Part shown: piece after piece, positions 33,101 to 44,100 of the stretch | Numbering within the stretch: position 1 is the first letter of the stretch | Layout: every line of letters begins with the position of its first letter | Assembly (NCBI RefSeq): GCF_022581195.2 | Contig: NC_061470.1 | Coordinates: forward strand, 620,001-684,000 | Direction: 5' to 3' | Length of the DNA stretch: 64,000 nucleotides | From: Helicoverpa zea | Lineage: Eukaryota > Arthropoda > Insecta > Lepidoptera > Noctuidae | Made by a program: the position numbers and the translations under genes | The notes under the pieces: generated by a model | The model's database searches: none | The model's input: the letters and a program-made list of their open reading frames with translations, nothing else | What the model was told of the DNA's origin: nothing

Positions 33101-35979
33101 TATCTATGGGCCTTTGATGCCTGATAATAAAGATGATTTGATTTGAATAAAGATGATTTGATTTGATTTATAAAGATTACCTGCTTCATCTAAGTCCTTT
33201 TTTGTTTCCATTGTTATTGCAATAATTTGCAGACTCTTATTTACATAATACCTGGCCTGGTAGTGCTTATCAAATCAAATCAAAACATAAAAATAATCTT
33301 TACAGTTACCTTACCTCAAACCAGAATCACAACTTTCTAAATCAGTTGACACTACTGAATTGAAGGGATCAGCGAATTAGTTCAGTAAAATTCGTTTAAA
33401 CTTAAATCGACGGCAACATAATTTCTAGTGTATAGCTATAATCATAATTTTTAGTGTACCTATGCAGATGATAGCTAATGCTTTTTTCGTCAGGATCTCC
33501 CCTCTGTACCTGTTCGTGCTGGGCGCGGCGACGTCGTGGTGGGCGCAGGGCGGCGCGGGCCCGCTGTGGCCGCCGCTCGTGCTGGCCGAGGTGGCGCGCT
33601 GCCGCCACAAGTGGTGGACGCAGGCGCTCTTCCTCGACAACTTCCTGCAGACACATGACAAGTGTCTCATTCATACCTGGTGAGTGTTTCACTGCTGTAC
33701 TCCTCACAAGATGCAATTAATTACGAGTTTCACCGTTCTTTTCGATTCATTAATATGTATCAATGCTGATGCATCATTACAGCAGATTTGTGAGTTTTAT
33801 TCGTAAGGATTATTATCTCTTTGCCCTTTATGGTTGATTCATCATCATCTTCCCCAGGTTCCTCACAGTGGACATGCAACTGTACGTGGTGTCAGCGATC
33901 CTGACGCTAGTGCTGGGCAGATGGCCGCGCGCCGCGCTGAGGGTCCTGCTGGCACTGACGCTCTGCGCCGTGGCCGCCAACTTCGCCATCATATACCACT
34001 GGCAGCTGCAGCCCATGGTGCTGCTCATGACTCCTGAGTGAGTAGGTCACACTACGTTAAACGAAAATAGGATCTCAGCTTCATCTTCCGAGCCTTTTCA
34101 CAACTATGTAAGGGTCGGCTTCCAGTCTAACCGGATGCAGCTCAATACCAGTGTTTTACAAGGAGCGACTGCCTATCTGACCTCCTCAACCCAGTTACCC
34201 GGGCAACCGAATTCCCCTTGGTCAGACTGGTTGTCAGACTTACTAGCTTCTGACCACCCGTAACGACTGCCAATGATGTTCAATGACAAACTAACAACTA
34301 ACTGATCGTTCCTCTCGTGTGTCCAGGAACATGCGGACCCTGTTCGTGGGCTCGCGCTCGTTCATCTGGCTGTACACGGCGCCGTGGGACAGCGCGCCCG
34401 CCGCGCTGCTGGGCGTCGCGTTAGCCTTCCTCCTCCGCAGCCAGCACAGCGACGGCTACCGGCCGCAGAATAGCCTGGTATGCTCATGCTAGTCATGCTT
34501 AGGTACATTATAAATCAACTGTCGCACCACAGGCGTCACTTGGAACTTGTACCTAATGTTGTATTAGTTAAAAAGTTGTTTAACAAGAACTTCAAGATCC
34601 ACCATCAATTTCAGACAACTATTTATCGCCTTCATAAATTACTTTCTAAGTCAACCACAGCTTTAAGTGGTGAATAGGGTGATAGATAAAAGGTTTGCAA
34701 AGTTCTGCTCTGTATTCTTTGAAGAGTTAGGCCAAATTAAATGTATATAAACCCACATAAGGGTTCATCTACACGGTGCAAGCAGCTTGTGCATGTTGAG
34801 GCACATGCGCAGCTTACATGCGTTTTAGAAATGTGCGGGTGCGACTCGTGCATGTACCACAGCAAAACACCACCCGCGTGCTCTTGTCACTTGTTCCTGC
34901 TACTTGCATTGTGTAGATGCACCCTAATAAGAAGCAGACGCGTTATTTAGTCGCGTGTTGATTGTGTTCCAGTGCATCCGCGTGCTGTACCGCGTGTCGG
35001 TGCCGGGTCTGTTCGCGTGGGTGCTGGCGGGGCACGGCATGAAGGCCGTGGCGCACCCGCTGGCGGTGAGCGCGTTCGCGGCGATCGACCGCCCCGTGTT
35101 CTCCTGTCTCATCGCTTGCGCCTTGTACGGCTTCTTCAACAAGATTGACAGTGAGTACACCCACAGATTACCTTAATAGTTCTTCGTAAGTACAACTTTC
35201 AACTAAATGGTACCTTCATTGTAAAAAGTCAGTTCCATGGAAGATGTCAAAGTACATGGTTGGTTTCCGGATTAGGTACCGACATAATTTACTTTTGTCA
35301 CTCTGGTTTTAAGCTTAATGGAATGTCAAAAACTTGCTCGCTGAAACCCCTTCGAAGTCTATAATTTGCCGTCAAAATAGCCCAGCGACTCGAGAGACAT
35401 TATATTATTATCCTGTAAAATGAACCTTCTGCTTAAGCCACACTGATATTCCTCAGGACTCTGGTGGAAGTTCCTGTCGTGGCGCGGCTGGGCGGTGCTG
35501 AGCCGCATGTCGCTGTCCATCTACCTGATCCACTGGCTGTTCACCCTGACGCTGCTGGCTCAGCGCACCAACACCACCAGGGCTTCCGCCTTCGATATTG
35601 TAAGTTTTCAAGTCATCAGGAGTTACGAAGTCAAGGGGTTTTCTTTATTACACTTACATTCGGTTGGACTATGTATGCAGATGAAACATTGAGTGAGTTG
35701 GGACTCTCTTGAGGCATTAGTAGAATTTTTATCCCAGTTCAGAACGAAAATACACAGTCATTTGTTGCTTACAAAGTAATGTTGAACTGGCGTTAAAGTT
35801 TCGTATAAGAAGAGAATATCAACTAAATATATATTTTAAACAAATTAAACATATTATTACGTCTCTTGCAGGGTGGACACTGGCTCAGCACAGTTTTCCT
35901 GTCGTACTGTGCAGCGTTGCCCCTGCACTTGCTCATAGAAGTACCAGCGATGAAGTTCCTCCAGTCTATTAGTCCATAA
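25103..35979 (+). CDS. NRF-6-like transmembrane acyltransferase (613 aa)
   Basis: Twelve exons: 25103-25163, 27619-27755, 28326-28650, 31880-31991, 32072-32159, 32370-32542, 33494-33679, 33858-34037, 34327-34477, 34973-35150, 35457-35599 and 35872-35979. All have GT/AG borders and matching phases. Residues 1-16 are a signal peptide (MVTWLLLIVLAVSAAG). Residues 20-135 form the cysteine-containing NRF N-terminal domain (LDDWEACAARRGTYCLGAFE; CLSTSCKHM; Asn-x-Thr sites). A first membrane helix is at about 150-168 (FLYITGLILLMNVVGTAYHV). An acyltransferase-3 domain with many helices spans about 200-605, opening LSALQPVHGVKALTLILVIL then AHSV with the family histidine, and ending SYCAALPLHLLIEVPAMKF. 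Length is near the family norm. It acts in membranes. C. elegans nrf-6 is linked to lipid and drug uptake, but the insect substrate is unknown. It is a paralogue of the exon at 746-853. Confidence 0.9.
25593..25728. repeat. Short MITE, family with 4 copies here
   Basis: TA-flanked palindromic element with ends CAGTTACCGGCACGGATGTC and its complement. Relatives are at 51206-51332, 54990-55111 and, as one arm, 63363-63425. Confidence 0.8.
27897..28075. repeat. MITE, intron 2 of NRF-6-like gene
   Basis: Ends GGTGCGTCTACACGGCAC and GTGTAGACGCACCC are inverted, with CATGTTGAGGCACATGCGC inside. A second copy lies in intron 9 of the same gene (34760-34926). Confidence 0.75.
29126..29152 (+). promoter_or_regulatory. 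Promoter-like block in an intron
   Basis: TATAAAAAG is followed 22 bp on by TCAGTTATTCG, an arthropod-type initiator. About 150 bp of G+C-richer sequence follows, ending near 'gtaacgaaaccata'. The layout resembles an LTR U3/R junction, so a solo LTR is possible. Its ends are not proven. Confidence 0.35.
29733..30300 (+). mobile_element. LINE 3' end nested in the hAT element
   Basis: The ORF end CHRTGFMANSFAVSAIKLWN then ALPLDIKKAPSKYSFKRKV is the C terminus of a jockey/CR1-type reverse transcriptase protein. It continues into a 3' UTR with (TA)n, 'gagaatgccttgaggcattaagtc' and a final (TAAA)n. Confidence 0.8.
30611..30725 (-). mobile_element. Related LINE 3' UTR, minus strand
   Basis: 'acggcggacttaacgtcttaggcgttctctatcag' is the complement of the 3' UTR motif of the LINE just upstream, so two copies lie tail to tail. 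Confidence 0.55.
32700..33175 (+). mobile_element. Transposon-derived Gag-like ORF fragment
   Basis: An open frame (about 32757-33011) reads YISRLHYTTKAEDIVEYVRQ and VNFKAFVVRVPTCFL then FWPQDVVFRRFRGQ. It resembles the RRM-like C-terminal domain often found in insect retroelement ORF1/Gag-type proteins. It is followed by a short 3' UTR and a (TTTGATTTGA)n tail. It has no start and lies in intron 6 of the NRF-6-like gene. Confidence 0.6.
34077..34300 (-). repeat. SINE copy, head missing
   Basis: 'cttcatcttccgagccttttcac' to 'gactgccaatgatgttcaatgac' matches the body and tail of the complete SINE at 23273-23661. Confidence 0.75.
34760..34926. repeat. MITE, intron 9 of NRF-6-like gene
   Basis: Second copy of the family at 27897-28075, with the same inverted ends (GGGTTCATCTACACGG / GTGTAGATGCACCC). 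Confidence 0.75.
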
Positions 35980-36304
35980 GTACTAGAACTTCTATAATGT
36001 ACATTACAGGTATTGTTGATTTCTCGGCAATATACTTACTCAGACTCCGACTTTACAGGGTAGGCCATCTATGCCAGGCTGGAAACTGATATCGATTTGT
36101 TTTTCTGACTGGTTGGCTGACTCTTAGAGCCGTGCTGTGTCTTCGTGATTGTTATCTAAGGAATATCTACCCAGACTAGAATAATATAGCATTTATAACG
36201 GGATGAAAATGTTTATAATGTCAAGAATTAGTACCGCTTAAAGCAGGAAAGCTAGCCTGCTTAAAGCGGCCTTTTTACTTAGGCATTTGAACGTCCGACA
36301 TTAA

Positions 36305-36610
36305 CGTCCCCACTCAGAAACATTTGATGGTCACTTAAGCCATTCCTTAGTGAAGGATTTGTATGACATTCCTGCCCGTTTTCACCAACTATCTCTTAAC
36401 GTTTCCATAACTAAGTGTCACTTAGAATAGGGGCTCCCCCAATTATAAACGTTATAAGGGGCACTTAAACTTTGGTGAAAACGAAATTCGTATTAAGTGT
36501 TCCCTAAATGCTCGTAGGGGATCCCTAAATTTAGGTATTTGTTGGCGAAAATGGGCATCCGTCACTAAGGAGTGACTTAAGTAATCATTAAATGCCTCTG
36601 AGTGGGGACG
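36305..36610. repeat. Harbinger-like MITE in the 3' UTR
   Basis: Ends CGTCCCCACTCAGAAACATT and the complement of CGTCCCCACTCAGAGGCATT are flanked by a TAA duplication (36302-36304, 36611-36613), as for PIF/Harbinger elements. It lies between the NRF-6-like stop codon and the AATAAA at 36696, so it may be transcribed in the 3' UTR. Confidence 0.75.
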
Positions 36611-36695
36611 TAAGTACTTACATATAAGTAAGTAAGTAATGCATATAATACCTACTGGTGTATAAAATGTAGGAAGCAATTCAGTGCATTTATTT

Positions 36696-36701
36696 AATAA
36701 A
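36696..36701 (+). terminator. Poly(A) signal, NRF-6-like gene
   Basis: AATAAA is followed about 17 nt later by a T/GT-rich stretch. It is the first good signal after the stop codon at 35977-35979. Confidence 0.5.
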
Positions 36702-36734
36702 CACTATGAGCATTTTTATTGTATGTACGTCTCT

Positions 36735-37447
36735 TCCAGACCTCGGGACTATAGAGTCCCGGATTTTTGGGAGGCGAACGTGGGGCCGAAGCCAACACGC
36801 TGAAGCCCTTTTGAGACAACTTTAATGAAATGGTGACACAAAACCGACGATTATTCCTGTATACACTATAGAAATGTACCCAAGGACAATCCCCGGTTCC
36901 GTGTTATACTATTGCTAACTGTGGATGAAAACTACTTGGGCTATTGTGATGGGATGCTATTGGACTGGTAATGGGGATAACTATGGGAACTATGGCACCT
37001 GCCGTTAACAATGTTTGCACACGTAAAAATGGCAGGTGGAGACTCGCCAACTCACTTACTGGGCCCCCGGGAATCACTGAATAGCAACAAGAGGGCAACA
37101 GGTACATGAGCGGCTGAAGGGTGAGGATACCTCGGCGGACTTTAAACGCAGATCACGCGCTCCCTGTGGGTCCAGCATCACCGGCCCACTCGCCACTTAC
37201 TACGAGGCACCTACCCTCCGAGCGGGCTGCTAACCCTGCTCTTGCGACTCCACTCTGACCGGCCGATGAAGGCAAGCCAAGAGGCGGGAGACCTATCCCC
37301 CGTCATGCTTCACTCCGGCAGACCGGAGATGGGGGACAGTATACTCTCCCTGGAGCACTCGGGTATATAGCCCCGCGGGGTCGCTACTCCCCGCCATCCG
37401 CCTCAGATGCCCTGCGGGGCTTATTGTATGTACATATTATTATTATT
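36735..37447 (+). mobile_element. LINE 3' non-coding end
   Basis: The G+C-rich block 'gggactatagagtcccggat' to 'cagatgccctgcggggcttatt', ending in (TTA)n, recurs inverted at 45605-46010. Repetition and the simple 3' tail point to a LINE 3' UTR, possibly R1-type. No RT is kept. Confidence 0.6.
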
Positions 37448-37449
37448 TT

Positions 37450-37600
37450 AAACTAGCTGATCCCGCGAGCTTCGTATCGTTCAAACCTTCCCTGGACCTC
37501 TACAAACATTTTAAAACCAAAATTAGCTCAATCGGCCCAGCCGTTCGCGAGTTTTAATCAGACTAACGAACAACAATTCATTTTTATTTATATAGATAGA
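37450..37600 (+). repeat. Dispersed repeat, partner of 46981-47125
   Basis: Both copies share 'cttcgtatcgtt', 'acctctacaaacattttaaaacc' and 'aattcatttttattt'. Confidence 0.6.
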
Positions 37601-37935
37601 TTACTCGATGACGATGAGCACATTATTATAAAAATCGGTACCTTATTGTGTATAAACTCGTAGCTGTAGATATGTAGGTATAGTTTGTAAGATAGGTATT
37701 ATTGGCTGTGTAAGTGGTAAATTAATTTAAGATGGAAATACTGAATTTTGTAATTTATTGAATAAAAATAAACGAAACAATATAGTTTAATGAAAGTGCA
37801 GTTTTATTATGGTTTTATTCAACTCCAAATCAAAATATAACTTTAAAATGAATTTCAAACAAACCAGTGTTTCAATTTGAACTGTTTCTGCTATTATGTT
37901 TTACGTTTTCATCGCACACGTGAAATACTATCGGT

Positions 37936-38118
37936 CTATTTTTGAGCTATAATAAAAATGTAGTTAACTTCTTCGCTCTCTGCGTAATAATAATTCACCA
38001 CTTGTGTGATATCCGAACGCGCCTTATTGACATTGACAGCGGACGTCAGTTGTCTGTCATCTCGTGCGTGACGTTTGTTCGTCTGATCACCACTCACCAG
38101 TTTATCAAGCTTCGCCAT
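37936..38118 (-). CDS. Possible 60-aa protein, divergent from TLDc gene
   Basis: An ATG at 38116-38118 (minus) opens a frame starting MAKLDKLVSGDQTNKRHARD and ending FIIAQK. It is polar and has no signal peptide. AATAAA signals on the minus strand at about 37813-37818 and 37802-37807 would serve it. It is head to head with the TLDc gene, 79 bp from that start codon. No homologue is recognised. The frame may be chance in a promoter region. Confidence 0.25.
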   Translation of the reverse strand: MAKLDKLVSGDQTNKRHARDDRQLTSAVNVNKARSDITQVVNYYYAESEEVNYIFIIAQK

Positions 38119-38197
38119 TAACTCGCAAATAGTTGTGATTGCAGGATCTGATCCTGCCAATATTGTGTTGTTAGGGTGCTAAAAGTGTGGTGAAGTG

Positions 38198-41100
38198 ATG
38201 GGGAACCACCACAGTCACGAGACTAAGGTCGGTGGGGAGCAATCGGGCAGTGGCACCAGCACGCCGCGAGGCTCGCAGCGCGGCGCTGGCTCGCGCTCGG
38301 GCTCCGGCGGTGACTTGCAAGGCTTGGCGGAGGCCAAGGAGAAGGCGCCGCCGTCTATGGTGCCCGTGGAGAAGCTCGGCAAGGTGAGGATGCACTCGAG
38401 TGTGCGGTTAATTGGCGAGGGTCATCGTCAGGGTTACGTTGACGTTTCCTGTTGCTGTTTGTTTTGATTCGCGTTGATAACGATCGTATCGGTAAATCTC
38501 AGACGTTTGACAGATCGGGATTGGGTCGTCGACTGATTGAATCACGGAATGTTTTCAGAATATCAACGTGACTAATGTGTTAGTTGCTAAAGATTTGTAA
38601 ATATGTATGATTGTAATGCGAGCGCTTTTTGGAGACGTCTCGTATCATCGTAGTTAAGTGTTATTTATGAGTGCTAGATAAAGATGATTCATAAAGATTC
38701 TGCAAATGTTCTTTATCTAAAGCTGGTAGGTTTTCTTCAAACAAAAGAGAATGATCATGATCCTAACTAGGAATAAAAACGATTACACTTGGCAATGTAC
38801 AAGGCTGTTTAGTGTTTGTATTGAAACAACAGAATGAATGTTGTCTATGACTTGTAAATATTGTACAAAGACTCCTGGTGAACTTGACCTTGGTCAACAG
38901 CCTCCTGAGGTTGTTGTTGTGACCTCAGGTGCCAAGGTTGTCTACAATTGTGGATTCATTTCAACTTTGCGAAATCATAATGATTTATAGCTAAGTAGAG
39001 TTTCTACTTAATATTGTAAAAAATGAATAAGTAAGTAGGTAATTATTTATTTATTTATATGCTTTGCTGTTTATTTTAAGTCATAAATTTACCCATGAGA
39101 AAATAAATCTTCTTATATAACTGACATTAAATAACAATAAGTAGCTTGCCTTACCATTAAATATTAACTGCCATATTTTTTGGGAATAAAATGTTATTTC
39201 TTTATAAGTCAAAGTCAAAATAAAGACTATGAAAATTTCCAAACAGCGATAGATCCTATTAATAATTTGACAGTAAATCTATAAGATTTATGCTTCTGAC
39301 CTCAATCAATGAGATGTAAGACAAGCCCCAGTGGAATGTTCCCGTCGCTCTATGATGTAAACTGTCAGTAATTGGCGCCCCAATCATAATTACATGCATT
39401 GAGTGTGAATATAGAGTGGCTTCAGCGGGCAGAATAACACAGAAGGTTTACCTATGTAAACAATAGTAATGTGAAAGATCTTAGGAAATCTTTTATCTTG
39501 AAGCCAATATATAAATTAATTAGCAACAAAACTTTTAAAATATCTTCTAAAATGTTAACTAAGGCAAAAGTAACTTTTTAGGTAAAGGAAAATATCCAGC
39601 TTCTGACTTAACATCAAAATATCCAGCTTCTGACTTAACATCAAAATATCCAGCTTCTGACTTAACATCAAAATATCCAGCTTCTGACTTAACATCAAAA
39701 TATCCAGCTTCTGACTTAACATCAAAATATCCAGCTTCTGACTTAACATCAAAATATCCAGCTTCTGACTTAACATCAAAATATCCAGCTTCTGACTTAA
39801 CATCAAAATATCCAGCTTCTGACTTAACATCAAAATATCCAGCTTCTGACTTAACATCAAAATATCCAGCTTCTGACTTAACATCAAAATATCCAGCTTT
39901 TGACTTAACATCAAAATATCCAGCTTCTGACTTAACATCAAAATATCCAGCTTCTGACTTAACATCAAAATATCCAGCTTCTGACTTAACATCAAAATAT
40001 CCAGCTTCTGACTTAACATCAAAATATCCAGCTTCTGACTTAACATCAAAATATCCAGCTTCTGACTTAACATCAAAATATCCAGCTTCTGACTTAACAT
40101 CAAAATATCCAGCTTCTGACTTAACATCAAAATATCCAGCTTCTGACTTAACATCAAAATATCCAGCTTCTGACTTAACATCAAAATATCCAGCTTCTGA
40201 CTTAACATCAAAATATCCAGCTTCTGACTTAACATCAAAATCAGTTCAAGATAGTTTCCCTTTAAAAGTAATAGAACTACAGGCACACAATAAATCCAAC
40301 AGTCAGTCAATCTTAGAACACCCCACATATTTGCCACGGGCCAAAAACTTAAAATCTAAAGCATCTGCTGTATGCAATCAAAAATGCGTTTTTTTGGCAA
40401 TTAATGAAAATCTTAAGAACACTCAGTGATCAGGGACATATCAAATGAGGTTGATGAATATTGCAATTTATTTATTAAGATCATGTCTAGAATGCCTGTG
40501 CCCCGGTAGCAGGTAGGTGTGCTAAATGACATCTAATTTATCACAACAGAGCAAATAGACACATCCTGTACCAGATGTGTTGAATATTTCTGTCTTGCAG
40601 ACCATTAATATAATTACTGTAGTGGTCTTAGTACAATGAGAATTATTTGAAATTAACTACTGAAAGTTTATGAGACGTTTCTTGTACTTCTGAGTTCCAG
40701 TTTATTGAGCATTTAGTAGCTGTGTTGTGGATGGAAATTAAACTTTTTGATTAGGACAAATATCATGTTTGATGTCAGTGTTGCAATATTTTTTGTAATA
40801 TGTATAAGACAACTTATATTGCATCTATGTAGAAAGTTACTAAAATTGTTATATTTTATGAGGCTTAATTTTAGGGTTCCCTACTCATTTAGCCACGCAT
40901 TTAGCAGACAATTCTAATCTTCCCGGATGAATACATATGTAAGTTAATGTGGGTAAATGTCATAACAAGCACGAAATCAGATAATTAAAGAAGATTGGCC
41001 ACTATTGCCAGTTCGCAACCCAAAACACGACGTCTTACCTGTGACCGTAATATTAGCACGCATTACTGCCGGCTATCATGTGACGGTATCACATGACGGC

Positions 41101-44100
41101 CGACCGCCGACTCCAATTGATACAGATGCACTAATTGTCGGCGACGCTGTCACGCAGCTAATTACTTTATCGATTATTTACATTCAATCGATTAATTTGT
41201 ATAAGGAACTTAGTACGACGTGAAGTCTGTCTTTGCAAATGAATCGAAGATATTTAGCTTCGTTGCTGTAAGGAACTCATATAGCATAGCTAGCTGTTTC
41301 GAATAATGTGGAAGTTACCCTTTCTGTTTGAGGTGGTAAATCATCAAAGGACGGAAAGCGAGCCACTCATTACCTACGGCGGACGCAAGTCTTTTGACAC
41401 CTGACGCTCATGGTGTCACTCACTACTACCGGAGCTTCCGGGATGAGAGGAAAACTATTTCAAAGCGTTTGAGCGTCTTCATGACGTAAAACTCGCAATA
41501 GTCCCGCGTTGTTCGCTACTTTAGCAGGTAATGGCCCAATAGCCTAAGAAAACCTGTTCTTTTTGATCCACCACTACACACAGTTCTTACCTACTACGAC
41601 GCATTAACGCTCAGTATTTACCAGGAATTCTTACCGCCTGCAGTTCTACTCAATAAGTTAAAGTATAGATGTGGTCAGGACCGCAGAAGGCTTATCCAGC
41701 CGTTGTGAACATGTCACATACATCCTACACACGGAAATTATTCGTTTTCCTGCCGATTTTAGATCCAACAACAAAAAATCTGGACACGTAATCGATTTAA
41801 TCGGAATCGTGTCCACTATTACCTGCCATCACTATGAAATATCTTAATGTTTGTTAATATCGAGTAATTCGGCCGTGACAATCTTATCAGGCGTGCGTCG
41901 ATAGATAGCCGTGATTCCATGCCCTCGCGACTGCCACTCACCACTCTGTTTATGTGGATAAATAAATACATTGCGTAAACTATACTCATAATAGTGGCAC
42001 TAAGAAAAACTTTTGTAATCCAAAGAGTTAAGCCGTAACTCCGAGGTATTTTCAAGTTAAAATAACCGCAGAATCTATATGTAAAACAATCGTTTGAAAC
42101 AATACAAGTGATAAAATATATAAACAATACTGAACCTTTTTGCGTGTGTTTAATTTTTTAAATAATAGATAGCTGTGAATGACTGAGGAGTAATAAGTAG
42201 AAGTCTGCGTGACAATGGATCAGTGGCAGAGCTTGGTGAAGAACATGCGGTTCTCCATCGTGGGCATACAAGTGAGCAGGATCAAGAACAAGAAAACTGC
42301 CTCTCCTACGTGTAAAGTACGTATATTTGCTGAAGACAGGTAAACACAAGAAGCTCGAAAGGGCAACTGTGAAGCTAGGAACAGCAAAATACATAAACGA
42401 AGTCCCAGAAGTCAAATGAATTCGCTAAAATCTGTCGTGAATTCAGCTAATTTAATTCCTCCCATAGCTTTTTATAGCTAGAGGAAATGAAACGTCAATA
42501 AACACCAAATGTATAATATTCCGCGCAGACAGGTGGCGTAGGTGCGGCCTTATTGCTTTTGGGAAACTTTACTGTTTCAGCTAGGAATGATGACGTTATC
42601 ACATAAACAGTATTACCAATCGCAGTAAATAATTTAGGTACGTCAGTAAAATCTCCATTTCCTCAATAGTATGAGAGAAGTTTTTGATCCGTATCAGAAC
42701 ATATTCAGGACTCCGTTGAGCTCATAAGTCCGTTTTTGGCAGATTTAAATAACAAAATTTTGATATTTTTGTTCAAAATTGCTGTCATTATTATGTTTAT
42801 CAACTAAAAGCTATGATGGATGGCCCTTAATCGTTGTTAATGACTGATAGCGAACCGATATTTGCACATGCACTCACTTAGATAAAGCAATACCATTCAG
42901 CATTGATTTTCAGACTGTCTGTATTTCTAAATCTGTATAAAGAGGTCAACAAGCGAACATCCGCAGAATAAAGATGGAAGTAGGAAATGATAGTTTAACA
43001 CAGTTGCTCCACAAAGTGGCTTTCTCCGCTCCAGCGGTGCACGTTTCCACGGTGTGACGTCGCAATCAGCTGACTAGCGCGTTTCCATTGTTTGACGTGA
43101 CGCCACAACATAATCTAGTGTAAACCGAACGTGGCGTAGCGTGCACTTGACATAAATCACCAATATCACCATTAAGCTATTAAGACGCTCGGATTATAAA
43201 CAGATTAGGCTGTAATGGCTATCGGTAATGTGGAATATAAAATGTTTATTTTTGGATTTACCAGCTTAGCGAGCGCCATATGCTTTTATTTTATTACAAA
43301 AAGAATATACCTACATCTGAAGATGTTTACACACAGTAGCCTTGAGTGCGGTCGGATAGTGGTATCGCTAATAAAAATTGGATAACTCCTGTCCGTCTAG
43401 GACACTACACTCTCATTCTTCGCATTCTAATATCGTCCCGTAAGAGCATTTCAATATTCATACACTGTATGTTCTTTTCTTGATGTAGATTTAATGTATG
43501 ATTACAACCTGTGAATCATATTCCCCCCTAAACAACCTCCTCGGCGTTACACATTTTAGCACATTTGGAGTTGTTGATCTTGCGCGGATATACCTAATTG
43601 TTTTTTTACGTATATACACGTTTGTGCGCAAGTTGCGTGTCAATTTGTATTGCCTGTAAAATATATTAACGCTCTATTGAAATTTTGCACTATTTTAAAA
43701 TACGAGCCGGATATATGATGTTTACCTTAGTATATTGTATATCTCCTTAAGTAAATATGGAATTTAGAGCGTCACTAAAACAGGAAAGAACCTTGATTGA
43801 TAAGACTAAGTTATGCTTTGTGATCCTACTTTATTACGAAGGACGGCAATCCTCTTTTCCAATCTCTATTTAAATGAAAACTGTTTGTTGCAGTTGCTGG
43901 TGCAGAGGTCACAGAAAGAAGATGGAGTTAATGGTGTCACAGAGAAATCCTTCACAGTGAGTAACAAACGTATTCTACCTAGCGATGACAGAACACTGAA
44001 GTTCTATAAGTACCTTGTAGTAGGATAAGTAAATCAAGTGCCATTCAGAGTGTAGTTCCGAGCATATTACGCATTCCCTTTGCGCGACTCAAGCGATGTT

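Noticed and set aside
39555..40337. 260-codon frame with ILMLSQKLD repeated 24 times
   Set aside because: Produced by a 27-bp intronic minisatellite whose unit is divisible by three. No gene evidence outside the array.
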